Position numbers and translations under genes: made by a program. Shown one piece after another: positions 1-9,072 of a stretch of 64,000 nt of DNA (the stretch's first letter is position 1; each line of letters starts with the position of its first letter). The stretch is from Sphaerochaeta halotolerans. GTDB lineage: Bacteria; Spirochaetota; Spirochaetia; Sphaerochaetales; Sphaerochaetaceae. The notes under the pieces are model-generated. The model did not search any database. It was given only the letters and a program-made list of their open reading frames with translations, and was not told the origin of the DNA. Location: NCBI RefSeq assembly GCF_003429665.1, contig NZ_QUWK01000005.1, positions 152,323 to 216,322 of the forward strand, in the 5' to 3' direction.

Positions 1-795
1 GAGAGCTATCTTGGAGCCTTCATTGCCCAAGAGCGGGACAAGGTTGTCATTACCACCAAGACTTATGGAGCGATGGGAGATGATGTCAACGAGAAAGGTC
101 TGAATGCGAAACATATCCGCCTTGGGGTGGAGGCAAGCCTGAAACGTCTGAACACCGACTATGTCGATGTATTGTTTCTCCACCATTTTGATGCAACAGT
201 AGGAGAAGAGGAAACATTGAGAGCTGTTGACCGACTTGTCAGGGAAGGGAAAGTGCTCACGTTAGGTGTCAGCAACTTTGCAGCCTACCAAGTGGAGAGA
301 ATGCTCCATATCAGCAGCCTGCACCAGTTCACCCCTATCTCAGTAATCCAGCCAATGTTCAACATTGCAAAGCGCATGGCGGAAGTTGAGTTGCTCCCCA
401 TGGCTGAAAGTGAAGGTCTTGGGGTCATCACCTACAGTCCACTTGGCGGAGGGCTCCTCACTGGCAGATACAAGAATGGCTATGCAAATGCTTCCGGTAG
501 GTTGGTTGAAAACCAAAACTACAACAAGCGCTATGGGGGCCAGTTCTACGAGCAGATAGCCCGTGAGTATTCCACACTCTGCAGCAAGTGGGGTTTGCAC
601 GAAGCAACGCTTGCCGTCGCTTGGATAATGGCACACAAGCAGGTTACTGCCCCGATCATTGGAGCGGCGAATACTGAACACTTGAAGCAATCCCTGCAGG
701 CTACATCCATCACCATCGATCCTGAGCTTATGAAGGCGATTGATGCAATCAGCCCACCACCTCCTCCAGCGACAGACAGAAGCGAGGAGCAATAG
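1..795 (+). CDS. Aldo/keto reductase, 5'-truncated by the window edge
   Basis: The frame is open from base 1 and ends at TAG 793-795, so the N-terminus lies outside the window. The visible 264 residues are the C-terminal part of the TIM barrel of an NADPH-dependent aldo/keto reductase (AKR family, YdhF/Tas-like). Recognisable pieces are the strand 'DYVDVLFLHHFD' (the conserved LxxxHxxD region), 'GVSNF' after the central helix, 'VIQPMFN' and 'VITYSPLGGGLLTGRY', all standard AKR landmarks. The cofactor-binding end reads 'APIIGAANTEHLKQSL'. The physiological carbonyl substrate cannot be told from sequence. A RecQ-type gene follows immediately, with its likely start 8 bp after this stop, so the two are probably co-transcribed. 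Confidence 0.85.
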   Translation, partial: ESYLGAFIAQERDKVVITTKTYGAMGDDVNEKGLNAKHIRLGVEASLKRLNTDYVDVLFLHHFDATVGEEETLRAVDRLVREGKVLTLGVSNFAAYQVERMLHISSLHQFTPISVIQPMFNIAKRMAEVELLPMAESEGLGVITYSPLGGGLLTGRYKNGYANASGRLVENQNYNKRYGGQFYEQIAREYSTLCSKWGLHEATLAVAWIMAHKQVTAPIIGAANTEHLKQSLQATSITIDPELMKAIDAISPPPPPATDRSEEQ

Positions 796-802
796 GAGCT
801 TT

Positions 803-2422
803 TTGAAGCAAGGTTGCACAGATGCCTCTTTCTTGGGTATGAAAGACGAAATATATACACATTTCCAAGAGGGCCAAATCCAACGGCTCCTCCGGGAACG
901 TTTCAGCATCTCTTCCCTCTACCCATTCCAGCAATTGGTCATCCAGCACATCATAGAAGAGGACTGCAAAGAAAATAGTCACGCAGGGACCGTAGTAGTA
1001 CTTCCAACCGGTGGAGGCAAGAGCCTCTGCTTCATGCTTCCCTCCCTCCTGGTGGAAGGTATCACGGTCTTGGTCTATCCACTGCTCTCCCTCATGCATG
1101 ACCAGATCAGACGATTGGAGGAAGTCTCCATTCCCTATATCTGTATACAAGGCGGCCAGAGCCATGCAGAGCGAAAGCTTTTACTTGCAAGGCTTACCGC
1201 CGGAAAGGCAAAGATTCTGGTGACCAATGCTGAGTGTCTTTCCCTACCATCTGTCATTACTGTACTATCTCAAGTGACTATCAGCCTGTTGGTCCTTGAT
1301 GAAGCACATACCATCGTGAGCTGGGGGGAGGGCTTTCGACCTGCCCTTGCTGCTGTCGGTTCCATTATCCAATACCTTCCAGTACGGCAAGTTCTCTGCT
1401 TCACTGCAACAGCAGATGAAAGGGTGCTCCTTGGCTTGAACCGTCTGATATTTCCGAACGCCAAGCCACATCTCATTCATGCCAGTAGCAACAGGACGAA
1501 CATCACGTATCATGTCATCAGGACTTTGAGCAAGAATCAGAGTATTGCTGGCTTGTTATGTCAGAAAAATCTCCTACCCGCCCTTATCTTCTGCAGTACA
1601 CGAAAGCAGGCTCAGGTCTCAGCTCACCGTCTTCTCTATGCGCTGCCCGACTTACCAGTCCGTTATTACCACGCAGGGCTCACCAAGGATGAGCGAGGCT
1701 ATCTGGAAAAATGGTTCAATGACAGTGAATATGGAGTGCTCTTTGCTACGAAAGCCTTCGGGATGGGCATTGACGTGAAAGGAATTCGATGTGTCATCCA
1801 CCATGATCTCAGTGAAGATGTACTCTCCTTTTTGCAGGAGAGTGGAAGAGCTGGAAGGGACGGGAAACCAGCGCTTTCCATCAGCTTGCTTGATGGGAGT
1901 GAAACCCCTTCTCCCCTCGCTTCCATCCTATACAGTACTGACTGTTGCTTCCGAAAAGGGCTCTTGGAAGCTATGAACGAACCATTTGAGTATTGTGGTG
2001 GTTGTGATGTTTGCAACCATGATGTTTCCCTGAAGCGGCAAGGAGAGGAAGCAATACTGAAGTCTGTGCTTGTACATCCACTCCGCTTCTCACCATCTTC
2101 GTTAGCTTCCATGCTTCAGAACACCAAATGCTGGTATTCATATGGAGGAACGCTTTCCTCATGGGGAATGCAGGAAGTGCAAGAAGCAATCATGCTTTTG
2201 ATAAAAGAAGGCAAGCTTCACTGTATCACGCGGGCTAAACGTCGACTTTATATAGATTACAAAGTAATACCCACACTCTTGACAACTCTACATTCATGGC
2301 TAAGGCTTACATATGAGAGTGCAAAAGAGAAGGCTGAAGAGAACCGGCCCCAGCTACCCTACCATGCCTCGTCCATTCCTCCCGGTCAAGGAAATGCAAA
2401 GCTCCAAGACGACGCAGGATAA
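803..2422 (+). CDS. recQ: RecQ-family ATP-dependent DNA helicase
   Basis: Superfamily 2 DNA helicase that unwinds 3'-5' during recombination and repair. Visible motifs in order are Walker A 'LPTGGGKS', the Walker B box 'LDEAH', motif III 'FTATA', motif V 'ATKAFGMGIDVKGIR' and motif VI 'QESGRAGRDG', followed by a RecQ zinc-binding segment with Cys pairs ('CCFRKGLLEAM', 'CGGCDVC') and a winged-helix-like region. There is no C-terminal HRDC domain, so it is a short RecQ of about 539 residues. The frame is open from an ATG at 740, but that start lies inside the preceding gene. I prefer TTG 803, which has AGGAG at 794-798; ATG 839 is the alternative. Probably co-transcribed with the aldo/keto reductase. 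Confidence 0.88.
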   Translation: MKQGCTDASFLGMKDEIYTHFQEGQIQRLLRERFSISSLYPFQQLVIQHIIEEDCKENSHAGTVVVLPTGGGKSLCFMLPSLLVEGITVLVYPLLSLMHDQIRRLEEVSIPYICIQGGQSHAERKLLLARLTAGKAKILVTNAECLSLPSVITVLSQVTISLLVLDEAHTIVSWGEGFRPALAAVGSIIQYLPVRQVLCFTATADERVLLGLNRLIFPNAKPHLIHASSNRTNITYHVIRTLSKNQSIAGLLCQKNLLPALIFCSTRKQAQVSAHRLLYALPDLPVRYYHAGLTKDERGYLEKWFNDSEYGVLFATKAFGMGIDVKGIRCVIHHDLSEDVLSFLQESGRAGRDGKPALSISLLDGSETPSPLASILYSTDCCFRKGLLEAMNEPFEYCGGCDVCNHDVSLKRQGEEAILKSVLVHPLRFSPSSLASMLQNTKCWYSYGGTLSSWGMQEVQEAIMLLIKEGKLHCITRAKRRLYIDYKVIPTLLTTLHSWLRLTYESAKEKAEENRPQLPYHASSIPPGQGNAKLQDDAG

Positions 2423-2447
2423 AAAGCAACAAGGGGAAGAAAACCTC

Positions 2448-3443
2448 TCATGGAAGAAACTCTTCCTCCTGCTGTGAAAGGGAACGTATTAATTTTGGCA
2501 ATACAGTGGTGCAACCGGATCGATTCCCTGCCAGTAGACCTAACAACTTCTCTGCCGCCCTTCTGTAGAGCTCTCCGCTCTGAATAGCAATGCTCGCAAT
2601 AGGAGCGGGGTATACGCTGAACAGTGGGGATGCATCATACCCTACTTCTGGTAGGGCGGTTTTGATGCGTAGCAAGAGAGAAAACAAGGCAATATCATTC
2701 ACCGCTGCAATTCCATCAATAGCATCAGCATCAATGAGGTTCTGTACCTGCCGGGCAACGCCTTCCATGGCATTGGTTTTCCCAATGGTCGTCGAGAGTA
2801 CCAAAACATCAGGATAGAGTTCCCTGAACCCAGATAGACGCTGGGCATGGGGAGTAACACTCTCAAGATAGCCGGTGATGTATAGAGGTTTCTCAACACC
2901 ACACTCTGTAAGATACTCTGCCTGCAGGGTTCCCCCGTACCTATTGTCAGTCTTTACACAATTCTGTATCTCTGCGCTTCCAGATAAGTGGTGGGCAAGA
3001 ACATAGGGGATGGGGATGGAAGAGAAGAGTGCTTCCTCCGCCTCTGTGTCTACATCATAGGCCAAGATGCCGTCACAGCGCTTTGCAACAGCTTCCAACT
3101 CCTTTTGTGTTCCCACCGTGTAGAACCGCATCTGCCACGAACTTTTTGCCAGTACTTCCTGTACACCTTTGATGGCCCTGCCGAAGAACCAGTCAAAACT
3201 ATCCATGTTTCCCCAGTAATAGGGCCTCCCCTCTTTTCTGAATTGGACGAAGGCGATTGTTCCGGTTCCACTCCTTCGCAATGTGGCAGCTGCACTGTTG
3301 GGTTCATAGCCCAACTCCCTAGCAGCTTCCAATACCCGCTCAGCGAGCGACGGAGAGACCTGTCCAGGGTTGTTGTACACACGAGAGACAGTTGCACTAC
3401 TCACTCCTGCCATCTTAGCGACACTGTCTCTGGTTGCTCCCAT
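2448..3443 (-). CDS. LacI-family transcriptional regulator, probable galK repressor
   Basis: 331-residue LacI/GalR-type regulator. The N-terminal helix-turn-helix is clear ('VAKMAGVSSATVSRVYNNPG', residues about 8-27), followed by the hinge helix ('YEPNSAAATLRR') and a periplasmic-binding-protein-like effector domain to the end. The second helix 'SSATVSRVYN' is the canonical LacI recognition helix. It is transcribed divergently from galactokinase. A 14-bp perfect palindrome with a central CG, as LacI proteins bind, sits on the galK promoter, so repression of galK (and itself) with a galactose-type effector is a reasonable inference. Convergent with recQ, 25 bp apart, with no obvious terminator between. 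Confidence 0.9.
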   Translation of the reverse strand: MGATRDSVAKMAGVSSATVSRVYNNPGQVSPSLAERVLEAARELGYEPNSAAATLRRSGTGTIAFVQFRKEGRPYYWGNMDSFDWFFGRAIKGVQEVLAKSSWQMRFYTVGTQKELEAVAKRCDGILAYDVDTEAEEALFSSIPIPYVLAHHLSGSAEIQNCVKTDNRYGGTLQAEYLTECGVEKPLYITGYLESVTPHAQRLSGFRELYPDVLVLSTTIGKTNAMEGVARQVQNLIDADAIDGIAAVNDIALFSLLLRIKTALPEVGYDASPLFSVYPAPIASIAIQSGELYRRAAEKLLGLLAGNRSGCTTVLPKLIRSLSQQEEEFLP

Positions 3444-3461
3444 CGGTCATCCTCTTTTTTG

Positions 3462-3490
3462 TTGACAAATGCTTGATACAGGGGTAGTGT
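3462..3490 (+). promoter_or_regulatory. galK promoter (sigma-70 type)
   Basis: A perfect TTGACA -35 element at 3462-3467 is followed, after 17 bp, by TAGTGT at 3485-3490 (3 of 6 matches). The weak -10 overlaps the palindromic operator. Transcription would begin near 3497, giving a leader of about 44 nt to the ATG at 3541. Confidence 0.6.
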
Positions 3491-3501
3491 ACACGTGTAC
3501 A
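3488..3501. promoter_or_regulatory. LacI-type operator palindrome
   Basis: TGTACACGTGTACA is a perfect 14-bp palindrome with the central CG step usual for LacI-family operators. It overlaps the galK -10 and start point and lies 45 bp from the start of the divergent lacI-type gene, so a bound repressor would block RNA polymerase. Confidence 0.7.
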
Positions 3502-3540
3502 TTCAAGAATGCAAGTAATACGTACCAAATGGAGAGTACA

Positions 3541-4815
3541 ATGGCCAGAACAGAAATGATACAAAGAGGGTTGCTGCATGCACAGTACCAATCTCTCTAC
3601 GGAAATTCCTACCAGGCTGAAGATATGGATAAAAGGTTTATCAGCCTGGTTGAAGCACATACCAAATTGTTCAAGGAACAGGATGTCAGTCTCTTCTCTA
3701 CCGCTGGAAGGAGTGAACTCGGAGGAAACCATACTGACCACAATCTGGGGAAAGTCATTGCTGCCACCATTAACCTGGACACCATCGCCGCAGTAAGCAA
3801 GCGTGATGACAACACTGTTGTCTTGACGAGCGAAGGCTATCCTGAGGTCATTGTGCATCTTGATGAGCTTGAAATCATTGAAGCAGAGAAAAACACCACC
3901 GAGGCACTGGTACGTGGTATTGCTTTTGCGTTCAAGCAACGTGGGCTTGCAATTGGCGGTTGGCAGGCCAACACCACCAGCCGGGTACTCAAAGGTTCGG
4001 GTCTCTCCTCCTCTGCCGCAGTAGAAGTGTTGTGTGGAACCATTTTCAACCACCTCTACAATAAGAATGCACTCTCCCCTGTTGATCTTGCGATCATCGG
4101 GAAGTTCAGCGAAAACAACTACTTCGGCAAGCCTTCCGGTTTGATGGACCAGATGGCGTGCGCCTATGGTGGGATCATAGGGATTGATTTTGCTGATGAG
4201 GAAAACCCTAAGATTGAACCGGTGCAATACTCCTTCAGTGAACATGGCTACCAGCTGGTTATTGTGGACACTGGGGGAAACCATGCAGACCTGACCCCCG
4301 AGTATGCTGCTGTTCCCAAGGAGATGAGGGAAGTTGCCGCTCACTTTGGGGCAAAGCACCTCAGGGAGATTGATGAGACAACCTTCGCCTCTCAGCTTCC
4401 CCTTCTCAGAAAGACACTTCAGAATGACAGGGCGCTGCTCCGCTCCATTCACTTCTTCGAAGAAAACAAACGAGTTACCAATATGCTCAAAGCCCTGGAG
4501 AACCAAAACATTGAGGCATATCTGAAGGAAGTCAGATCCAGTGGGGAGAGCTCCTTTTGCTTCCTGCAGAACCTCTACCCCTCCTGCTTCCCCCAGGAAC
4601 AGGGTCTGAGCCTGGCTATTGCCATGACCAAAATGCTCCTAGGAAGTGAAACAACTGTACGCGTCCACGGAGGAGGTTTTGCAGGAACTATCCAAGCCTA
4701 TATTCCCCTGGACAAGTATGTGTTCTACAAACAAGCGATGGAGGCGGTCTTCTCAAAGGGAAGTGTTACTCCCATCACGGTACGACAGAGAGAAAGTTGT
4801 TGTATTGCTGAGTAG
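3541..4815 (+). CDS. galK: Galactokinase
   Basis: ATP-dependent phosphorylation of alpha-D-galactose to galactose 1-phosphate, first step of the Leloir pathway, cytoplasmic. GHMP-kinase motifs are all present: the galactokinase signature as 'GRSELGGNHTDHNLG', the ATP loop 'KGSGLSSSAAVEVL', 'VDTGGNHADL' and the C-terminal 'VHGGGFAGT'. The frame stays open upstream to 3469, but that would overlap the promoter. ATG 3541 has GGAG at 3531-3534 six bases before it and is preferred (424 aa); ATG 3529 is a less likely alternative. The signature uses the GGNHTDH variant rather than GEHTDY. No other Leloir genes are in the window. Expression is probably controlled by the divergent LacI-type repressor. 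Confidence 0.93.
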   Translation: MARTEMIQRGLLHAQYQSLYGNSYQAEDMDKRFISLVEAHTKLFKEQDVSLFSTAGRSELGGNHTDHNLGKVIAATINLDTIAAVSKRDDNTVVLTSEGYPEVIVHLDELEIIEAEKNTTEALVRGIAFAFKQRGLAIGGWQANTTSRVLKGSGLSSSAAVEVLCGTIFNHLYNKNALSPVDLAIIGKFSENNYFGKPSGLMDQMACAYGGIIGIDFADEENPKIEPVQYSFSEHGYQLVIVDTGGNHADLTPEYAAVPKEMREVAAHFGAKHLREIDETTFASQLPLLRKTLQNDRALLRSIHFFEENKRVTNMLKALENQNIEAYLKEVRSSGESSFCFLQNLYPSCFPQEQGLSLAIAMTKMLLGSETTVRVHGGGFAGTIQAYIPLDKYVFYKQAMEAVFSKGSVTPITVRQRESCCIAE

Positions 4816-4831
4816 AAAGTGAAAAACTTCC

Positions 4832-6100
4832 CTACTCAAACAACTCCCGATACTCCTTCCCTACCTGCTTGAAGGAAGTCTCTTTATCCAGGAGTTGCTT
4901 CAAGTTCTCTGGAATAGGTATCTCTGTATTAATCAGTGGTTCTACCACCTGCTCAAACTTCGCGGGGTGGGCAGTAGAGACAACAATGGTGGGTTTGCCA
5001 CTGAACTGGTCTCTTCTTACGCGTTCTCCTGTAGCTGTATGGGGACACATGATATACCCTGACTCGTCATACACTTCCTTGATCGTCTTCTTGATAGTCT
5101 CGTCATCCACTGACCAAGCACTCACCATCTTTCGCATGGTATCGATATCTGGATACAGATCGAAGAGCCGCTCCATGTTGCTCGGAGCACCAACATCCAT
5201 CGCATTAGCCAAGGTAGCTACAGAGGGACGTTTTTCATAGTTGCCTGAGAAAAGATAGTCAGGAATTGTCTTGTTCTCATTTACTGAGAGTGCAATCCTT
5301 TCAATGGGAGCACCCATACTCAGTGCCCAGTAGGCACCACAACTGTTGCCCACGTTTCCGCTGGGAATGATGAATGTTGGTTTCTTCCCTATAGCCTGGT
5401 AGTAGAGATGGGATGCATAGACATAGTAAACACTCTGGGGAAGCAGTCTTCCGAGGTTAATGCTGTTTGCGCTACTGAGTCCCCACTTGGTGGCAATCTC
5501 CTGATCCATGAACGCATCCTTGACCATCTTCTGACAGTCATCAAAATTGCCATCGACCTCATAGGCCTCAATGTTGCCACCCCAACATGTGAGCTGGGTC
5601 TGCTGACGCTTGCTCACCCTACCCTTGGGAAAGAGCACCTTTACATCAATACCCTTCCGCCCTGCAAAAGCGGCTGCCACTGCCCCACCGGTATCGCCAC
5701 TGGTTGCAACCAGGATGGTTAGGTTCCGACTTTGCTTCTCCAGGATCTTCTCCATACTTGCAGCAAGGAAGCGCGCACCGAAGTCCTTGAACGCAGCGGT
5801 GGGACCATGATAGAGCTCGAGAACCATCTCTTCCCCTTTTAGGGGAACCAAGGGAACCGGGAAATTGAACGCATCCATGCAAATCTGGGCAAGGTCATCT
5901 TTCAGAGGATCATCCTCAAAGAAAGGAGCGAGCACTTCATAGGCTAATTCCGGGTACGAGGAGATCTCATGCACATTCAGATGGGAAAGAGAGGGAAATG
6001 ACTCGGGAACATAGAGTCCACCATCGGGTGCAAGCCCTTGCAGAATCGCCTCGCTGGCACTCACCTTTGGAGCTTTCTTCCGTGTTGATACAAACTTCAT
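4832..6100 (-). CDS. thrC: Threonine synthase
   Basis: PLP enzyme converting O-phosphohomoserine to threonine. The 422-residue length and the N-terminal 'GLAPDGGLYVPE' mark the E. coli/yeast-type class. The Schiff-base lysine is K105 in 'HGPTAAFKDFGARFL', and the phosphate-binding loop is 'VATSGDTGGAVAAAF'. It lies 12 bp downstream of the homoserine dehydrogenase gene on the same strand, so the two should form a thrA-thrC operon. Homoserine kinase (thrB) is not in the window. Convergent with galK, 16 bp apart. Confidence 0.95.
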   Translation of the reverse strand: MKFVSTRKKAPKVSASEAILQGLAPDGGLYVPESFPSLSHLNVHEISSYPELAYEVLAPFFEDDPLKDDLAQICMDAFNFPVPLVPLKGEEMVLELYHGPTAAFKDFGARFLAASMEKILEKQSRNLTILVATSGDTGGAVAAAFAGRKGIDVKVLFPKGRVSKRQQTQLTCWGGNIEAYEVDGNFDDCQKMVKDAFMDQEIATKWGLSSANSINLGRLLPQSVYYVYASHLYYQAIGKKPTFIIPSGNVGNSCGAYWALSMGAPIERIALSVNENKTIPDYLFSGNYEKRPSVATLANAMDVGAPSNMERLFDLYPDIDTMRKMVSAWSVDDETIKKTIKEVYDESGYIMCPHTATGERVRRDQFSGKPTIVVSTAHPAKFEQVVEPLINTEIPIPENLKQLLDKETSFKQVGKEYRELFE

Positions 6101-6112
6101 CGCTACGTCCTC

Positions 6113-8485
6113 CTAAATCCTGGCCCCAAGATAGGCTGCCAATCGAAGAATATCAGAGAATACACCACCGGCAGTGACTTCCCTTCCTGCTCCCGGTCCC
6201 TTGATCACCAGAGGCTGGCTCAAGTATCTGTCGGTGGTAAAACAGATCACATTGTCCGTTCCACTTGCCTGGGCAAATGGATGGTCGCTTGCATAGCTCT
6301 TCAGGGAAGCACTACAGTTGCCCCTCTCATCAACAATCCCTACATAACGGAGTTTCTCTCCCTTTGCTACTGCCTCTTTGTAGGCAGCTTCTATGACTGG
6401 ATCGATTGCTTCCAATCTTTCCATGAACTCACTTGGTGAGCAACCATCCAAAGACTCAGGAACCAGACTTTGAATGGGGATGTCTTCCACTTCCAGGGAA
6501 TATCCCAACTCCCTGGCAAGAATGACCGTCTTCCGGCCTACATCCATACCTGAAAGGTCATCTCTCGGATCTGGTTCAGTATACCCCATCTCCTTTGCCT
6601 GTCTCACCAGTGCACTAAAGGGAACACTTCCATCATAGCTGGAGAAGAGCCAGGCAAGGGTACCACTGACTATCCCCTCGATGCGGTGTACGGTATCTCC
6701 TGTCTGGACCAAGTCTTTCAAGGTCCAGATAATGGGAAGGCCGGCACCGACGGTGGTCTCATAGAGAAACCGCTTTCCAGTACGCATGGAAGTCTCCAGC
6801 AACCTCTGGTAGTACTCCATGGGAGCCGTCCCTGCCTTCTTGTTCGGGGTAATGACATGGATCCCTGACTCCAACCAAGATACATACTGCTCAGCAAGCT
6901 GGCTGCTGGTAGTACAGTCTATGATCAGGGAGTGCGGGAAATACGTTGCACCTATGTGGCGGGTAAAGAGGTCCTGGTCCAGTTCTACAGCCTCATTCTC
7001 AAAGCGTTCCTTCCAGTCCCCTGGGTCAATTCCATCTTGGTCCAGCAACATTTTTCTTGAGTTGGCAATACCTCGAATATGGATATCGAGCCCAAACTGT
7101 TCTTTCAGCCTAATGGTCTCCTTGGAGATCTGTTGCAACAACGTACCACCGATATTCCCTGGTCCAAGCAAACCAACTGAAATAGCACGCTTGGAGAGAA
7201 AGAACCGTGCATGCAATGCCCTGAGTGCCTTCTTACTGTCACTACCCTTGATTACTGCACTGATGTTTGTCTCGCTGGACCCCTGGGCAATGGCAATGAC
7301 ATTAACCCCAGCCTTTCCCAAGGATGAGAAGAACTTGCCGGCAACTCCCGCCTGACCTGTCATCTGCTGCCCTACTGCTGCAAGGACTGCGAGTCCAGTC
7401 TCTGCTTCAATGCTCTGGATGGAGGCAGCCTCAAGCTCAGGAGCGAACTCCTTCTTTGCGGTAGCGCAGGCGCGCTCTGCCTCATGCTCGGGAACAGCGA
7501 AACAGATGGAGTACTCACTGGAAGCCTGGCTGATAAGCACAACAGAAATAGAAGCTTTTCTCATAGCTGAGAAGAGCCGGCTCGCGATGCCGATGACACC
7601 ACTCATGCCAGCTCCTTCCACATTTATTAATGCAATGTCATGGATGATGGAAAAGCCCTTCACCCTATTCGGTTCTATCTGGTCTCCGTGCTTGCTGATG
7701 ATAGTCCCTGGATCCTGCTCCTCTTTCCAACAGCGAAGTTGCACATCCAAGGAGGCTGCAATGGCAGGAACGAGTGCATGGGAGTGAATGATGGGAGCAC
7801 CGAAGAAGCTGAGCTCGGTTGCCTCTGCATAGGAAAGAGAGCGGATGACCAAAGCAGAAGGGACTTCTCTATGGTCAGCATTATGAAGCAAGGAGCTGTT
7901 GTTCCAGAAGGTAACCCCAACTGCTCCAAGCTGGGCAGCAAGGGAGGCTGCAGCATACTCGCTTTGTCCGTCCTTTACAGCTCCATACACAAACAGTACT
8001 GCTTCCTCAACACTGTGTTTCTTCTGGGAATCGGCATACCCAAGGAGATTGGAAGAAAGGTCATGCAAATTGGCCCAATGGCAGGCAATGTCAGCAACCC
8101 AACTATCACAGAGTGCCCCTGCGTAGCGTTTTGCACCCTCGCTGATCTCCTGAACCAACCAGATTGAGCGAAGGATGTCTTCCATGTCTGCAAACCCTTG
8201 CTTGATTCTATCCAGGACTTTGGTACCGGCAGGTACTGCAAGCAAATCTTCAACCAAGGCGGTCCAACGGGTAAAGCGTTGTTCCTGCATAGACCAAAGT
8301 CGTTCGTCACGTTGCATAGCTACGTGTAAAAGGTTATTGAGTTCCAAATTTACATCTGTAAATGGGGCAAGAACCACCACTTGGTGTGCCTCTCCGGAGG
8401 ATTGAAGAATACGGATGAGCTTTTCCAAACCATCCTGTGAAACAAGATTAATGCTTTCTACTGCGTGTACCCGTATGTCATTCAT
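6113..8485 (-). CDS. thrA: Homoserine dehydrogenase with degenerate aspartokinase domain
   Basis: Has the layout of bifunctional ThrA (about 790 aa; E. coli 820). Residues ~1-275 align with the aspartokinase domain, ~278-430 form the two ACT regulatory domains ('ISVVLISQASSEYSI', 'VNVIAIAQGSSETNIS'), and ~437 to the end is homoserine dehydrogenase ('GLLGPGNIGGTLL', 'VTPNKKAGTAPMEYY', 'MGYTEPDPRDDLSGMDV'). The reductase half looks intact. The kinase half has lost its catalytic motifs: the KFGGTS lysine motif reads 'VHAVESIN', GRNGSDYSA reads 'VKDGQSEYAA', and the WTDVDGVYTCDPR region reads 'WNNSSLLHNADHR'. I therefore expect aspartate-semialdehyde reduction to homoserine but no aspartokinase activity. 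ATG 8485 is chosen (GGAGG eight bases upstream); GTG 8491 is possible. thrC follows. Confidence 0.9.
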   Translation of the reverse strand: MNDIRVHAVESINLVSQDGLEKLIRILQSSGEAHQVVVLAPFTDVNLELNNLLHVAMQRDERLWSMQEQRFTRWTALVEDLLAVPAGTKVLDRIKQGFADMEDILRSIWLVQEISEGAKRYAGALCDSWVADIACHWANLHDLSSNLLGYADSQKKHSVEEAVLFVYGAVKDGQSEYAAASLAAQLGAVGVTFWNNSSLLHNADHREVPSALVIRSLSYAEATELSFFGAPIIHSHALVPAIAASLDVQLRCWKEEQDPGTIISKHGDQIEPNRVKGFSIIHDIALINVEGAGMSGVIGIASRLFSAMRKASISVVLISQASSEYSICFAVPEHEAERACATAKKEFAPELEAASIQSIEAETGLAVLAAVGQQMTGQAGVAGKFFSSLGKAGVNVIAIAQGSSETNISAVIKGSDSKKALRALHARFFLSKRAISVGLLGPGNIGGTLLQQISKETIRLKEQFGLDIHIRGIANSRKMLLDQDGIDPGDWKERFENEAVELDQDLFTRHIGATYFPHSLIIDCTTSSQLAEQYVSWLESGIHVITPNKKAGTAPMEYYQRLLETSMRTGKRFLYETTVGAGLPIIWTLKDLVQTGDTVHRIEGIVSGTLAWLFSSYDGSVPFSALVRQAKEMGYTEPDPRDDLSGMDVGRKTVILARELGYSLEVEDIPIQSLVPESLDGCSPSEFMERLEAIDPVIEAAYKEAVAKGEKLRYVGIVDERGNCSASLKSYASDHPFAQASGTDNVICFTTDRYLSQPLVIKGPGAGREVTAGGVFSDILRLAAYLGARI

Positions 8486-8549
8486 CAGCACCCCCTCCGA
8501 GAAAAGTTCAACATAGTGAACAAAACACTGAAAATATGTCTTGCATGAT

Positions 8550-8580
8550 TACACAAAAAGAGCCCAACGTTGGGCTCTTC
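8550..8580 (-). terminator. Intrinsic terminator of rpmB
   Basis: A perfect 11-bp inverted repeat (AAGAGCCCAAC/GTTGGGCTCTT, 8558-8579) is followed on the minus strand by TTTTTGTGT. It lies 26 bp beyond the rpmB stop and separates it from the thr operon. Confidence 0.85.
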
Positions 8581-8605
8581 TGGTAATCGAGATGACGTAT
8601 GTAAA

Positions 8606-8836
8606 TTATACGAGCTTCTCGATCTTACCGCTCCGCAAGCAACGTGTGCATACTTTAATGGTACGGGGAGTCCCCTTGACCAAAGTCTTTACAGACACGA
8701 TGTTGGGGCGGAATACGCGCTTTGTGGTAACACCAATGTGCTGACCAACACCGCCATGCTTCTTGGCTTGTCCTTTTCTCGGAACATTATTTCCGGCAAC
8801 CGTTCCTTTTCCGCAAATCTCACATCTACGAGCCAT
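8606..8836 (-). CDS. rpmB: 50S ribosomal protein L28
   Basis: 76-residue L28 beginning 'MARRCEICGKGTVAGNNV', the standard start of the family. Two Cys pairs (CEIC near the N-terminus, CTRC near the C-terminus) can bind zinc, so this is the C+ form. Basic throughout; a structural component of the large ribosomal subunit. ATG 8836 is preferred over the upstream GTG 8848 because AAGGTGG lies eight bases before it and the protein then matches the family length. Single-gene unit ended by a strong terminator. Confidence 0.96.
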   Translation of the reverse strand: MARRCEICGKGTVAGNNVPRKGQAKKHGGVGQHIGVTTKRVFRPNIVSVKTLVKGTPRTIKVCTRCLRSGKIEKLV

Positions 8837-9072
8837 AGCTATATCCACCTTATCCTTAATAATTCATTCGTTGGCCGAATCAGGGCCTGTTGAAATCACA
8901 CATCACCTTGTCCAGGCAAGCCCTTGCCCGTGAGCAGTAGTACAAGGGTGTCGTACAAATAGACTTCAACCTTAGCCAAATTACCAGATAACAGCTTTTG
9001 TGTAAAGACAAAGGCATCATCTTTTCTGTTTTTTCCCTTGCTGAGGCCTATCTCCTTCAGTATGCTACACCC

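Noticed and set aside
3415..4506. Long open frame antisense to galactokinase
   Set aside because: Shadow of a strongly conserved gene; no family resemblance and it runs into the lacI-type gene.
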